Assembly (NCBI GenBank): GCA_017411125.1
Contig: JAFPNP010000215.1
Coordinates: 1-10,647 of the forward strand
Reading direction: 5' to 3'
Origin: Kiritimatiellia bacterium
GTDB lineage: Bacteria > Verrucomicrobiota > Kiritimatiellia > RFP12 > UBA1067
DNA length: 10,647 nucleotides
Under the pieces are notes generated by a model that was not told the origin of the DNA, searched no databases, and worked only from the letters and a program-made list of their open reading frames with translations. How positions within the stretch are numbered: position 1 is the first letter of the stretch; each line of letters starts with the position of its first letter. Positions 1 through 7,855 of the stretch are shown here, one piece after another. Both the position numbers and the translations under genes were made by a program.

Positions 1-3000
1 CTGCGCGTCCGCCAGTGCCGCGTCGAACGCCTCGTACTTCGCGATCACCTCGCCGCCGCGCACGATCTGCGCGACGTACTCGCCCTGTTTCACGGTGTAG
101 AGGCCCGTCTCGGCGTCGTACACCGCCGGAATGTACCCTTCCGCACAATATTCCTCCGGAACCTCCTTGTCGAAGATACCACCGGAAATAGAAATCTTGC
201 CGGTGACAACATCTGGCAGGAAGTTGTTGAACGTTCCGCCCGTGATCGTGATCGTGCCGGCATCGGCATAGACGTCCTCGCTGAATTCGCCTTCAGCGAC
301 CGTGATCGAGCTTCCCGCCGACCACGTGGCGATGTAGTTGCTGAAATATGTATCTTCGCCGTCAACCACTATGGAGTAGTTGTTGACCGGACCATACTCG
401 TCATCGTCCGCAACGCTCAACGCAGCGTTCGACACGTCGATATAGCAATCGGTCACGTGCAACGACCCGCCGCTCGGATCGTGATCGCCCACACGGCTCG
501 ACACGATACCGTACGTTCCCTTGACGCTCTGGTGCGGATCAACGTCGGAAAGAATCGTGCAGCCGTCAACGGTGATGGTGCCGTTGCCATACACCTCAAT
601 GCCAGCCGTCGAGTACGTCGCGTTGGAACGCTCCATGTTGACGATGACCGTATCCTTGATCGTGCCGGTCGCCGCGCCCTTGATTTCAATGCCCTTCGTG
701 AATGCGTCGCTGCGGCTGTTCGCGCAGTCGATGTAGCAGTCCGTCACGTTGAACGTGCCACCGTAGAGGAACACGCCACCGCGGTTGAAATCGCTAATGT
801 AGAGGTTGTCGAGGTTCACCGTGCCGGTGAAGGACGATGCCACGTAGACCGGGGCATGGGCGCCATCCGTACCCTTGTTGTTGCCGAAGTCCTTGATCTT
901 CAGATTGGAGAGCGTGACCGTGCCGCTTCCATCGATGTAGATGTTGTTCGTGCCGGTCTGCGCAGGGGTTCCGTAGATGGTGTACAGCGGTTCGCCGTTC
1001 GTGTCGACAGGGCCGGTAATGGTGAGCGACTTGTCGATCGTCAGCCTCGCTCCGCCCGTGAGCGACACGTTGTCGTCCGCCAGCATCTCAATCGTATCGC
1101 CATCATTCGCAGCCGCAATGGCCGCCTCAAGCGTCTCGTACTTCGCCGTGCCGACCTGCGCGACGTAAGAACCCGTCTTCACAGAGTAGAGGCCCGTATT
1201 GGTATCCTGCGCCGCCGGGATGTAACCATCTGCGCAATACTCCTCGGGAACCGCGTGCGTGAAGGAACCACCTGCAATATTGATCTTGCCGGGGATTTCC
1301 GTCGAGGCCGCCGTATCCGTCTGCTTGGCGGAAGTCAACGTTGGATTGCCAGAGATATTGATGGAGCCGTTCGCCTGGCTCTCCGTCACAGCCGTTGCCT
1401 GCGTGTAGTACTGCGCCGCATAGCCGTTGGCGCTGTTGAACGTACCACCCGTGATGTTGACGGTCGGTTTAAAGTTGATACCGCCAGTCGAATAGGTATC
1501 TTCCACATACAGCGCATCGCCCGTGGTGGTGAATCCGCTGTTTACAGCCGAAGGCGCCGCGAACGCCCCCGTACCGCTGATCGTTCCACCATCGACATTG
1601 AGCGTACCGCCCTTCATGACGATGCCAGTTCCACCCGTGATCACTGCAGGGGCATGGATATTGATGGTCGTACCGCGGTTCGGATTATAGATCGCCGCGC
1701 CAGCTCCAGTGTTTTCAATCGTACCGGCATTGATGTCATAAACACCAAGATTCGCGATGCCCTCGTTTCCATTCGTACACAGCGTCGCCTCGCCCGAAGC
1801 GGTCACAGAACCTCCATTGATGGTCACATGTCCGTTGCTCTTGTTGATGTTGATGCCGTACGAATCGCCATGGACGACGCCGCCGTTCACGATCATCTCG
1901 CCGTTGGCATTAACGTACGCCGCCGAATAGTCGGCGCTGATGGCACCACCGTCAACGGTCAGCATACCGTTGACGTAGAACGCCTTTGTAGTGGCATTGT
2001 TCGCTTTCGCGATGCTAATGTTACCGCCCGTAGCGCTGTCCTTTACCGTGAGGTCTCCGTTCACGATGAACGTGAAGCGCGCTGGAGAAGTTCCCGAGGC
2101 AAATGCAAAACCCGTCGTCTGGTTGTCAATCGTCTGGCCGTTGAGGTCGAGAACAATCTTCGTGTTGGCGGGGAACGTCACAGAGCTAGCAAGCGTCTCT
2201 CCGGCGATCATTGTGATCGTCGTTTCCGTTCCATCTGTCGGAACCGCTGCGATGGCGTCGGCAAGCGTCGCGTAGCCGGTCGTGCCGATGGCGGCGACGG
2301 GGTTGGCCGTCTCGCCGTCGAGGAGTTCGTAGGCGTAGGGGCTGAAGGACGAGGACTCCACCTCGATGAACTTCGCCCCATCCCAGCTCTGCACGCCATA
2401 GACGCCAAACTGCGCTTCGCCGTGATAGACGACCGCCGAAAGCTGCGTCGCCGCCGCATCGACCGGCAGACGGAAGACGTAGCTGCCGGAGAGTTCGCCG
2501 CCCATCGCCTCGCCGTTCGCGTCTTTAGGCGTCACCTCGAAAGTCGCCTTGCGGATCGCGCCGCCGGTCTTTTCCGTGCTGACGAGCGTGACGGCGATCT
2601 CCTTCAGTTCCGCCGACGCCGCATTGTCCGCGCGGACGATTGCGCCGTTGCCGGAAAGCGCGGCTTCCTCGCCGGAATAGGTTTCGGTGATACGCTTCGA
2701 CTCGTATTTCGTGCCGCCCTCGACGGCGCTCTCGACGAGGAACGCGCCCTCGGCGGGCGTCACGGTCACATTGGCCTCCACGCCCTCGGCGTTCTTGACG
2801 GTGAGCGCCTTGCCCTGCGGCAGCGTCACGCTCTCCGTGATGTTCGCCGTGACAGTGACGGAGACATCGTTCCCCTCGACGGTCGCGACCGCCGCGCCGA
2901 CGGACGCGTACTTGTTGCCGTCGGAAGCGTCCACGACCGAAGTGACGGCGGTGTAGACCGTTCCGGCGTCAGTGGCGGACTTCGTGACGGAGCCGTTCGC

Positions 3001-6000
3001 GATGGTGGTGACGACCTTCGCGTCGTCAAACGCGATGCCGTTCTTGTTCAACGTGAACGACTGCCCTTCCGCCGTCAGCGTGATCGTCTCGTCGGTTTCG
3101 GCATAGAGCGTCACAACCGCGCCGTTCGCCGCCGCAACGGCTTCGGCCAGATTGTCGTAGAACTGCTCACCGACACCCGCGACCTTCCGCGCAACGACGT
3201 AGGTCGTCGCCTTAGCGTCGGCAACAAGCACCTTCGCGCTGGAATCAACGCTCGTGGACGACTTGATGAACAGACCGTCGGCAACCGACACTTCATCCGA
3301 CGCCGCAAAGCCCATCGTGTCGAAGATGTAGGTTCCGGCCTTGTTGAGCGCCAAGCCCTCCGTGCAGTCGTTGGCAAGCATCACCGTGCCGCCGTCCGTC
3401 GCCACATCCATCGCCGCGCCAAGCGTCGCATAGAACGTCGCCGCCCCCGTCGCCGGCCGAATCATGGCCTTGTCGCCATTGGTATTCCCCAATAAAAGTT
3501 TTTGCTTAGCCGTCGTCACATATTCTGTGTAACTCCAGTCCTTCGGACCGCTCATGTTCCTAATGCCCGTTGCAAGGCGCATTTCAACCAAGCAAAGCGT
3601 ACCATCCTGCACAGACTTATTGGACAGACTAAAACTGAGATTACCATCATGTTCGCCACCGGGAAGAATCGTACCGTATGTCCAAGGCGCGGTTGCCATG
3701 CCACTGCACCTCATGGCTTGAAATAGCGCGCTAAATGATTTGTTTGCTGCAATAGCCGCATCAATGTCAAAAGGATAAACCCCCATCGCAGTAACAGAAA
3801 CGTCATTTGCCGCTATGGCACGATCAAATGTAACGGCACAGTCAACGCCAAACCCACTAAAGAGAGCACTGGCCGCCTTGAGTTTGCAGAGCTTAATCCA
3901 TTCCTCGCGTGTATAACCCGAACGAGCGGCATTGCGTGTGTACAGGGACTTTGTCGCGCCATCAAACGCAGACAGACTATAGGACGCAAAAGACGGATTC
4001 GTTACATTCGAAACCGGAATTGGAGCAATCGCATTGTCTTTGACATATCCATTTTCACACAGATCGACAAGGGCCTCATTCTGTCCGCCATGGGCATAGG
4101 TAAGCGTAGCATACGTACCACCACAGACCTCCGCCACGGATTTGGCATCTTCAATGCTCGATGCAACTGTAACTCCGCCATTGAACGTTCCCGCAAGGAA
4201 ATAGCAGAAACCGCTATTGAGCGTAATTGGTCCATTGTACTTGGCAGACGACAACAGGAGCGTCCCATTGTTGATTACCGGCACATCAATCTGCCCGTTG
4301 CCATTGACATCAATGATCTCAAGGTCGCCATTGTTAATGATGGCATTGCTTCCCGTAAGTTTCCAGCCATTGAGATTAATCTGAACACCTGTAGCCGTAA
4401 GCGTCAAATCCGAAGGAATCTCAACATCCCTCTGAAGCACAATTTTCGCATTTGCTGGGGCGTTTGCAATCGCATTAGCAAACGTTGACTCTTCACCATT
4501 CAGCAGCACCTGTCCAGCATTGGGGTCAATAAAGACTTCTTTAACCACCCAGGCATTACTCTGTTTAGGATCCTGCTCAGCATAAACTTTGTTTGTGTCG
4601 TATAGATAGGATGTCGGGTTCATGCCCGACGCAAACGTCCCCCAATAAACCGTATTAAATTTTGTGTTAGGTGTCGTCTGAAACTTCGCATTCGTAGTGT
4701 TGTACGTGCCTCCGCCATAGTAGTTCTGCCCGCCCGCCGGAGTCGTCGTGGTCATGTCATTCCACGACACCTTGACACTGGGACTGTCATAAAACGAGAT
4801 TGCCGTATAATAGCTACTTCCGCTCAAATAGCTGAACGTGCCCGACATATTGTAAACGCAGAAATTTGTATTCATTACCTTCTGCGAGATTGTGACCGCC
4901 CCATTGAAGAACCGGACTAGCTTAAGGCTATTCCACTGACTTTTCGCACTCTTTGAGGTCAATGTCAAAGAGCATCCCGCAAGATCTACCGCAAAACCCA
5001 ACGCATCAGAGGAATTTGCCGTATTCGAATATGAAACTGTTCCAGCATTGGCTAACAACACCGATAGTTTGTTAGTGTCTCTAAAGGAATGTTTATTATC
5101 CGACACTGCAGCATTGGCTGGTGTTGCGGAAGCAGTCAGCAACGTCGCGCAATCCGTATAAACCGTTTCCGACACGCCATCAATCCAGTTCAACGCTTTT
5201 TCGCGCGCAACCGTGCAAAGAACACCGACTGGCTTCGACGTCGAAGGCTTGCTGTAAAATGGCTTGCCGGAAGCTTTGTTCTCTACCGTGACGAAAAACG
5301 CCTCCTTGCATGTAAACGAACCCGAAACATTGTTTTCCTCCTTAACGGAAGTGACAAGATACTTTCCAGCTGTACCGTCAACAGTGTTAACGCCCGCACC
5401 AGTTCCTGCGACGCCGTCTGTACCAAGCGGGAACGGGATATTGACTTTCGCAGCCTGCGTAACAGTTTTCCAATTATGTGCCAACGTACCGTCGCCGACA
5501 AGGCGAGCATCCGCATGAATCGTCAAGCCGCCTCTGACGGTCAGCGTCTTACCGCTGGAAACTGAAACTTGAATACCTGCCGGAATTGTCAACGCAACTC
5601 CCTTGGCAATCTCTACATCCTTGTTGATAATAATCTTGTCGCCTTCTTTGACTGTCCCAAGGAGAATCGCCAAATCTCCACCATTCTCGTCAATGATGTA
5701 TTCATCGCCATCGAAAGTAAGCACCCTGTTGAATGTCGCAGTCAGTTTCACGTCTTTGCTAGTCGTAGAACTAGACAGAGAAACAGTGACCTTGCTAGTT
5801 GCAGAACCTACGCTATCTGCACCTTCACTCCAGCCACCAAATTCATATCCTGGATCTGGTTCCGCAAATGCCCAGAATGTAAAAGTCTGCGATGTCGCTT
5901 CTGATCCAGATACGCTCTGACTATCCGTTTTTTTCGTCTTGTCTGTCGCACTCTGGCTTTGGCCGACATAGACCGTACCATTACCGGAAGCAGTCACACT

Positions 6001-6108
6001 TACTTTTGCGGAATAGTCGTAAGTCGTGGTTCCGCCTCCTCCCGCCCACACGCTCATCACCGGCGCGAGCAATGCCAGCAGAAACGCCATCAGTGTTGTC
6101 TTTTTCAT
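1..6108 (-). CDS. Giant secreted modular beta-helix-type surface protein, N-terminal 2036 residues
   Basis: The frame is open from ATG 6108-6106 to the window edge, 2036 codons without a stop; the C-terminus and any anchor are missing. A Sec signal peptide (1-22, MKKTTLMAFLLALLAP, cut after VWA) leads. Residues about 30-127 look like a divergent InlB B-repeat (GYEFGGWSEG ending in LTATFN). After that the protein is rich in short N-G-G and GGTFN-type turns, as in parallel beta-helix proteins. A recurring Y-x-T-L-x-x-A-I-x-A motif followed by a T-I-x-L strand starts modules near residues 539, 890, 982, 1066, 1278, 1655 and 2023. Residues about 700-873 differ and carry several Cys. A 41-residue boundary motif (PEEYCA-GYIPA) occurs twice, 363 residues apart. 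Role is likely adhesion or glycan binding at the surface; no catalytic motif is seen. Base composition shifts near 3490. Confidence 0.85.
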   Translation of the reverse strand, partial: MKKTTLMAFLLALLAPVMSVWAGGGGTTTYDYSAKVSVTASGNGTVYVGQSQSATDKTKKTDSQSVSGSEATSQTFTFWAFAEPDPGYEFGGWSEGADSVGSATSKVTVSLSSSTTSKDVKLTATFNRVLTFDGDEYIIDENGGDLAILLGTVKEGDKIIINKDVEIAKGVALTIPAGIQVSVSSGKTLTVRGGLTIHADARLVGDGTLAHNWKTVTQAAKVNIPFPLGTDGVAGTGAGVNTVDGTAGKYLVTSVKEENNVSGSFTCKEAFFVTVENKASGKPFYSKPSTSKPVGVLCTVAREKALNWIDGVSETVYTDCATLLTASATPANAAVSDNKHSFRDTNKLSVLLANAGTVSYSNTANSSDALGFAVDLAGCSLTLTSKSAKSQWNSLKLVRFFNGAVTISQKVMNTNFCVYNMSGTFSYLSGSSYYTAISFYDSPSVKVSWNDMTTTTPAGGQNYYGGGTYNTTNAKFQTTPNTKFNTVYWGTFASGMNPTSYLYDTNKVYAEQDPKQSNAWVVKEVFIDPNAGQVLLNGEESTFANAIANAPANAKIVLQRDVEIPSDLTLTATGVQINLNGWKLTGSNAIINNGDLEIIDVNGNGQIDVPVINNGTLLLSSAKYNGPITLNSGFCYFLAGTFNGGVTVASSIEDAKSVAEVCGGTYATLTYAHGGQNEALVDLCENGYVKDNAIAPIPVSNVTNPSFASYSLSAFDGATKSLYTRNAARSGYTREEWIKLCKLKAASALFSGFGVDCAVTFDRAIAANDVSVTAMGVYPFDIDAAIAANKSFSALFQAMRCSGMATAPWTYGTILPGGEHDGNLSFSLSNKSVQDGTLCLVEMRLATGIRNMSGPKDWSYTEYVTTAKQKLLLGNTNGDKAMIRPATGAATFYATLGAAMDVATDGGTVMLANDCTEGLALNKAGTYIFDTMGFAASDEVSVADGLFIKSSTSVDSSAKVLVADAKATTYVVARKVAGVGEQFYDNLAEAVAAANGAVVTLYAETDETITLTAEGQSFTLNKNGIAFDDAKVVTTIANGSVTKSATDAGTVYTAVTSVVDASDGNKYASVGAAVATVEGNDVSVTVTANITESVTLPQGKALTVKNAEGVEANVTVTPAEGAFLVESAVEGGTKYESKRITETYSGEEAALSGNGAIVRADNAASAELKEIAVTLVSTEKTGGAIRKATFEVTPKDANGEAMGGELSGSYVFRLPVDAAATQLSAVVYHGEAQFGVYGVQSWDGAKFIEVESSSFSPYAYELLDGETANPVAAIGTTGYATLADAIAAVPTDGTETTITMIAGETLASSVTFPANTKIVLDLNGQTIDNQTTGFAFASGTSPARFTFIVNGDLTVKDSATGGNISIAKANNATTKAFYVNGMLTVDGGAISADYSAAYVNANGEMIVNGGVVHGDSYGININKSNGHVTINGGSVTASGEATLCTNGNEGIANLGVYDINAGTIENTGAGAAIYNPNRGTTINIHAPAVITGGTGIVMKGGTLNVDGGTISGTGAFAAPSAVNSGFTTTGDALYVEDTYSTGGINFKPTVNITGGTFNSANGYAAQYYTQATAVTESQANGSINISGNPTLTSAKQTDTAASTEIPGKINIAGGSFTHAVPEEYCADGYIPAAQDTNTGLYSVKTGSYVAQVGTAKYETLEAAIAAANDGDTIEMLADDNVSLTGGARLTIDKSLTITGPVDTNGEPLYTIYGTPAQTGTNNIYIDGSGTVTLSNLKIKDFGNNKGTDGAHAPVYVASSFTGTVNLDNLYISDFNRGGVFLYGGTFNVTDCYIDCANSRSDAFTKGIEIKGAATGTIKDTVIVNMERSNATYSTAGIEVYGNGTITVDGCTILSDVDPHQSVKGTYGIVSSRVGDHDPSGGSLHVTDCYIDVSNAALSVADDDEYGPVNNYSIVVDGEDTYFSNYIATWSAGSSITVAEGEFSEDVYADAGTITITGGTFNNFLPDVVTGKISISGGIFDKEVPEEYCAEGYIPAVYDAETGLYTVKQGEYVAQIVRGGEVIAKYEAFDAALADAQ
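67..189 (-). repeat. PEEYCA/GYIPA boundary motif, distal copy
   Basis: This copy encodes 41 residues from ISGGIF through PEEYCAEGYIPA and TGLYTVK to YVAQ, followed by a Y-x-x-F-x-x-A-L module start. It matches the copy at 1156-1278 at 28 of 41 residues, exactly 1089 bases (363 codons) away, so it marks the period of a large repeat in the giant protein. The invariant Cys in EEYCA is notable for a protein otherwise poor in Cys here. Confidence 0.75.
1156..1278 (-). repeat. PEEYCA/GYIPA boundary motif, proximal copy
   Basis: This copy encodes 41 residues from IAGGSF through PEEYCADGYIPA and TGLYSVK to YVAQ. It is followed by KYETLEAAIAAANDGDTIEM, a clear start of the next beta-helix module. It pairs with the copy at 67-189 and suggests that modules were duplicated as units ending in this motif. 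Confidence 0.75.
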
Positions 6109-6189
6109 GTTCTTTACCTTTTACCTTTCTTTCAAATGGTTTCTTTTATGCGTACGGTGCGATTCTCGTGCCAGCTCTCACTCGCACAG

Positions 6190-6221
6190 ATACGCTCGCC
6201 AATCTGGAACTTTGACAAAGT
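6190..6221 (-). promoter_or_regulatory. Palindrome and weak promoter-like boxes before the giant surface-protein gene
   Basis: Just downstream of the DUF4105 stop lies a perfect 13-bp palindrome, ACTTTG-A-CAAAGT (6209-6221). It overlaps TTGTCA (6218-6213 on the minus strand), a fair -35; 17 bases further is GCGTAT (6195-6190), a poor -10. The leader before the ATG at 6108 is A-rich with AAAGGTAAAGAAC, only a weak ribosome binding site. The palindrome could be an operator; promoter activity is uncertain, and the gene may be transcribed from upstream. Confidence 0.3.
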
Positions 6222-6223
6222 GT

Positions 6224-7483
6224 TCATATCGTCGTCCCCTCGTCCAGCCACCGAATGGCCCTTGGCAGAACCCTGTCGCACCAACGGTCGATTGCATTGC
6301 GAACACTTCCGCCGCCCAGCCCGATGCGCACATACACCAGTACATAGGCCAAGACCAGCACGAGATACGCCGGATCCGTGAGGCGGTGAGGGGAGGCCAT
6401 CATGCCGATTTCCCACAGCACCAGAACGCCCGCGAACCACAAGGCCCACTTCTGGCGCCACTTCCAGAACGCGAGCGGCAGCAGGTTGAACGGCACGATC
6501 AGCCAGTTCCAACCCATCGCCGTCAAGTTCGAAAAGCACACCATATACGTCAAGAACAACCCCAAGACCGACTGCACCGCAAGAAATCCCCAGTCCAGCC
6601 AAGTCCACTTGGCAAAGCAATTGACAATAGCCAATGCGGCAACGACCCACGAAACCGCAAACGGCGTAACTGGCGGACGCCTCTTCCCTGAATCGTTACT
6701 GACCGGGAGCAATTCCACGCCCTCGTCGGCAATGACAAGCTTTCCGCCTATTCGCGCAATGCGCAAAACCTCAAGAAGGTCTCTTGGGATGACGACTTTC
6801 CTGAACTCTGGCATACCGTCGTCCGTCGTAGCGCCGCAAATCGTATAAAGCAGGAATGTCTGCCAAGGATAATTCGTTATCGCCATCTCCAACAGTTCAT
6901 GGCGCGACAATGCCGCATATTTTTTCGGCCACGGATCTACATCCATGGCGTAAGGAGCCAGCGCCTCGCGCAAAACCCTCATGGCGGCCTGTGCGCATCC
7001 TCTTTCCATATAATCATATGCAAGATACGCCCCTTGCGCCACGCGCTCGTCAAGAATCTTCCACAGCCGCTGTTTCGCGTCGGGCGGGATGTTGAGCGTG
7101 TACTGCATCACGCCGCGCCCGCTTTCGCGGCCGAGTTTCAAATAGTCCACCGTCGGAATCGCGAACATTCCCATCTTCAACTTGCCCATGAAGAAGGTGA
7201 ATACCTTGTCCGTCACGCCCTCGCTCTCGTATGAGAAGCAGTAGTCGAGATCGAACTTGGGGCATTCGAGGCGTATGCAGGAATGTCCGGCGCACGAATA
7301 GAGTTCGTCGCCCGGACTCATCACGAGCAATGACGCCTTCACGAAGTTTGGATCGGAACGATCGATGCCGTCGTCGAAGCCAGCGGCGTCGCAAAGACCG
7401 AACGCCCCAAACGACAAGACAACCGCCAAAGCCGCGGCGAATACCGCAGTTTTCCCATGCAAAAACGACCTCGCGCTACGCAA
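6224..7483 (-). CDS. DUF4105 / Lnb N-terminal periplasmic domain protein with five C-terminal membrane segments
   Basis: A signal peptide (about 10-34, hydrophobic TAVFAAALAVVLSFGAFGL) precedes a periplasmic domain (about 45-200) with the DUF4105 marks. These are LLVMSPGDELYS followed by GHSCIR (66-71), GKLKMGMF, a GR near 118-119, and YDYMERGCAQ (156-165). His67 and Cys163 are the likely catalytic-type pair. Five hydrophobic segments follow (about 273-290, 297-317, 324-340, 346-362, 371-388), with NWLIVPFNLLPL resembling the conserved N-x-L/PL stretch seen after this domain. From memory, the family now carries the name of Lnb, a Bacteroidota lipoprotein N-acyltransferase; the role here is inferred. 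The start is uncertain. TTG at 7483 directly abuts GGAGG. TTG at 7462 has a GAGG 6 nt upstream and gives a cleaner 412-residue signal-peptide protein. No ATG is in frame nearby. It precedes the giant surface-protein gene by 115 bases on the same strand. Confidence 0.82.
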   Translation of the reverse strand: MRSARSFLHGKTAVFAAALAVVLSFGAFGLCDAAGFDDGIDRSDPNFVKASLLVMSPGDELYSCAGHSCIRLECPKFDLDYCFSYESEGVTDKVFTFFMGKLKMGMFAIPTVDYLKLGRESGRGVMQYTLNIPPDAKQRLWKILDERVAQGAYLAYDYMERGCAQAAMRVLREALAPYAMDVDPWPKKYAALSRHELLEMAITNYPWQTFLLYTICGATTDDGMPEFRKVVIPRDLLEVLRIARIGGKLVIADEGVELLPVSNDSGKRRPPVTPFAVSWVVAALAIVNCFAKWTWLDWGFLAVQSVLGLFLTYMVCFSNLTAMGWNWLIVPFNLLPLAFWKWRQKWALWFAGVLVLWEIGMMASPHRLTDPAYLVLVLAYVLVYVRIGLGGGSVRNAIDRWCDRVLPRAIRWLDEGTTI

Positions 7484-7502
7484 CCTCCGGCGCAGCGAAC
7501 GA

Positions 7503-7592
7503 TCAAGGCTTAGAGCCCCCCCCCCCCCCGCTTAATTTGGACAAAACAAGGCTATTCAGTTGAAAAACTGAATTTATGGCCTTGTTTGCCAT
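7503..7592 (-). CDS. Possible short leader ORF reading into the poly-G tract
   Basis: From ATG at 7592-7590 a 29-codon frame runs through the hairpin and the 14-G tract. It begins MANKAINSVFQLN, becomes a Gly run after LSKLS, and stops at TGA 7505-7503, 20 bases before the first possible start of the DUF4105 gene. There is no strong ribosome binding site (AGAGAC just upstream). The frame lies about 50 nt downstream of the expected start from the TATAAT box. With 14 G it is one frame off from DUF4105; with 13 or 16 G it would continue into that gene without a stop. It could be a leader peptide, a phase-variable N-terminus or chance; the peptide has no recognisable family. Confidence 0.25.
   Translation of the reverse strand: MANKAINSVFQLNSLVLSKLSGGGGGSKP
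7516..7529. repeat. Homopolymer run of 14 C (14 G on the coding strand)
   Basis: Fourteen uninterrupted C (plus strand) lie 33-46 bases upstream of the first possible DUF4105 start at 7483. The DUF4105 frame stays open through the tract up to a TAA at 7534-7532. Tracts of this length are prone to slipped-strand changes and in many host-associated bacteria mark phase-variable surface genes. Exact length may also be unreliable because homopolymers are error-prone in sequencing. Confidence 0.9.
7544..7587. terminator. Two-part hairpin: terminator or attenuator in the DUF4105 leader
   Basis: The outer stem is AAACAAGGC (7544-7552) with GCCTTGTTT (7579-7587), 9 bp perfect. The inner stem is ATTCAGTT (7554-7561) with AACTGAAT (7566-7573), 8 bp perfect with a GAAA tetraloop. 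A small internal loop separates the two. On the minus strand the descending arm is followed by more T-rich sequence (GCCTTGTTTTGT), which fits a Rho-independent terminator read in the minus direction. It could end transcripts from the lipoprotein operon, or a roughly 100-nt RNA started at the TATAAT box, or it could act as an attenuator before DUF4105. Confidence 0.55.
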
Positions 7593-7648
7593 GTCTCTGG
7601 GTTTGTTTTCTTTCACTCTATGCCTAATTGTCCCTAATGAAGGCGCAT

Positions 7649-7679
7649 ATTATATCAAATGATTTGTTTCCGTGTGCAA
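7649..7679 (-). promoter_or_regulatory. Candidate sigma-70-type promoter facing DUF4105
   Basis: The minus strand carries a perfect TATAAT at 7654-7649. The best -35 candidate is TTGCAC (7679-7674) with a long 19-bp spacer, so the -35 is weak. The spacer contains an 11-bp palindrome, CAAAT-G-ATTTG on the plus strand (7656-7666), which could be a regulator site. A start near 7642 would give a leader of about 160 nt before the DUF4105 start, spanning the hairpin and the G tract. Confidence 0.45.
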
Positions 7680-7855
7680 CCTTTATGTCACAATCACAAC
7701 ATACAAAGCGGAAGCGAAAAGAAGCACCAAAGGTACGGCATCCTGTCCCCTGCATAATTTGCCGCTATCCCTATGGGGATACGCCGCTGCCCCTTAGGGC
7801 TTACGGCCGTAGAGAGGGCGAGCACCGTCTCATCGGCGCGGCGAGGAGGGTGCGG

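Larger units (their letters stand above)
7484..7855. other. Intergenic region between the lipoprotein and DUF4105 genes
   Basis: This 372-base gap has no convincing long gene. Its right part (about 7741-7855) is GC-rich and contains a 6-bp hairpin (TATCCC 7766-7771 with GGGATA 7776-7781, loop 4) without a U-run, at best a weak stop for the lipoprotein operon. Its middle (about 7530-7740) is clearly AT-rich: the 60 bases from 7621 have 23 G+C, against about two thirds in the neighbouring genes. That middle part holds a perfect TATAAT box, a small palindrome, a short ORF and a long two-part hairpin. A 14-base C run follows at 7516-7529, before the DUF4105 start. The composition change suggests an inserted or residual mobile segment, but I found no terminal inverted repeats or transposase remnant. 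Confidence 0.6.

Noticed and set aside
457..3495. A 1012-codon open frame on the plus strand
   Set aside because: It is exactly in register with the codons of the giant minus-strand gene. Its stops would need TTA, CTA or TCA codons on the other strand, which the GC-rich half avoids. It ends at TAA 3493-3495, which is a TTA leucine codon of the real gene at the composition change. Its text is Arg-rich and without domain features.
1..3500. CRISPR-like or tandem DNA repeats suggested by recurring ggc/acg and GGTFN text
   Set aside because: The similarity is at protein-motif level with irregular spacing and no identical DNA repeats with unique spacers; it fits a modular beta-helix protein.
7500..7750. 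Insertion sequence or MITE in the AT-rich gap
   Set aside because: Composition is suggestive, but I could not find matching terminal inverted repeats, a target duplication or transposase fragments.
7624..7755. A 43-codon minus-strand frame starting at ATG 7755
   Set aside because: No ribosome binding site, it overlaps the TATAAT box region, and its Cys/Phe/Arg text shows no family or signal features. Likely chance in AT-rich sequence.
7766..7781. A 6-bp hairpin (TATCCC/GGGATA) after the lipoprotein gene as a terminator
   Set aside because: The stem is short and no U-run follows on the minus strand, so I do not call it a terminator; it is only mentioned in the intergenic entry.
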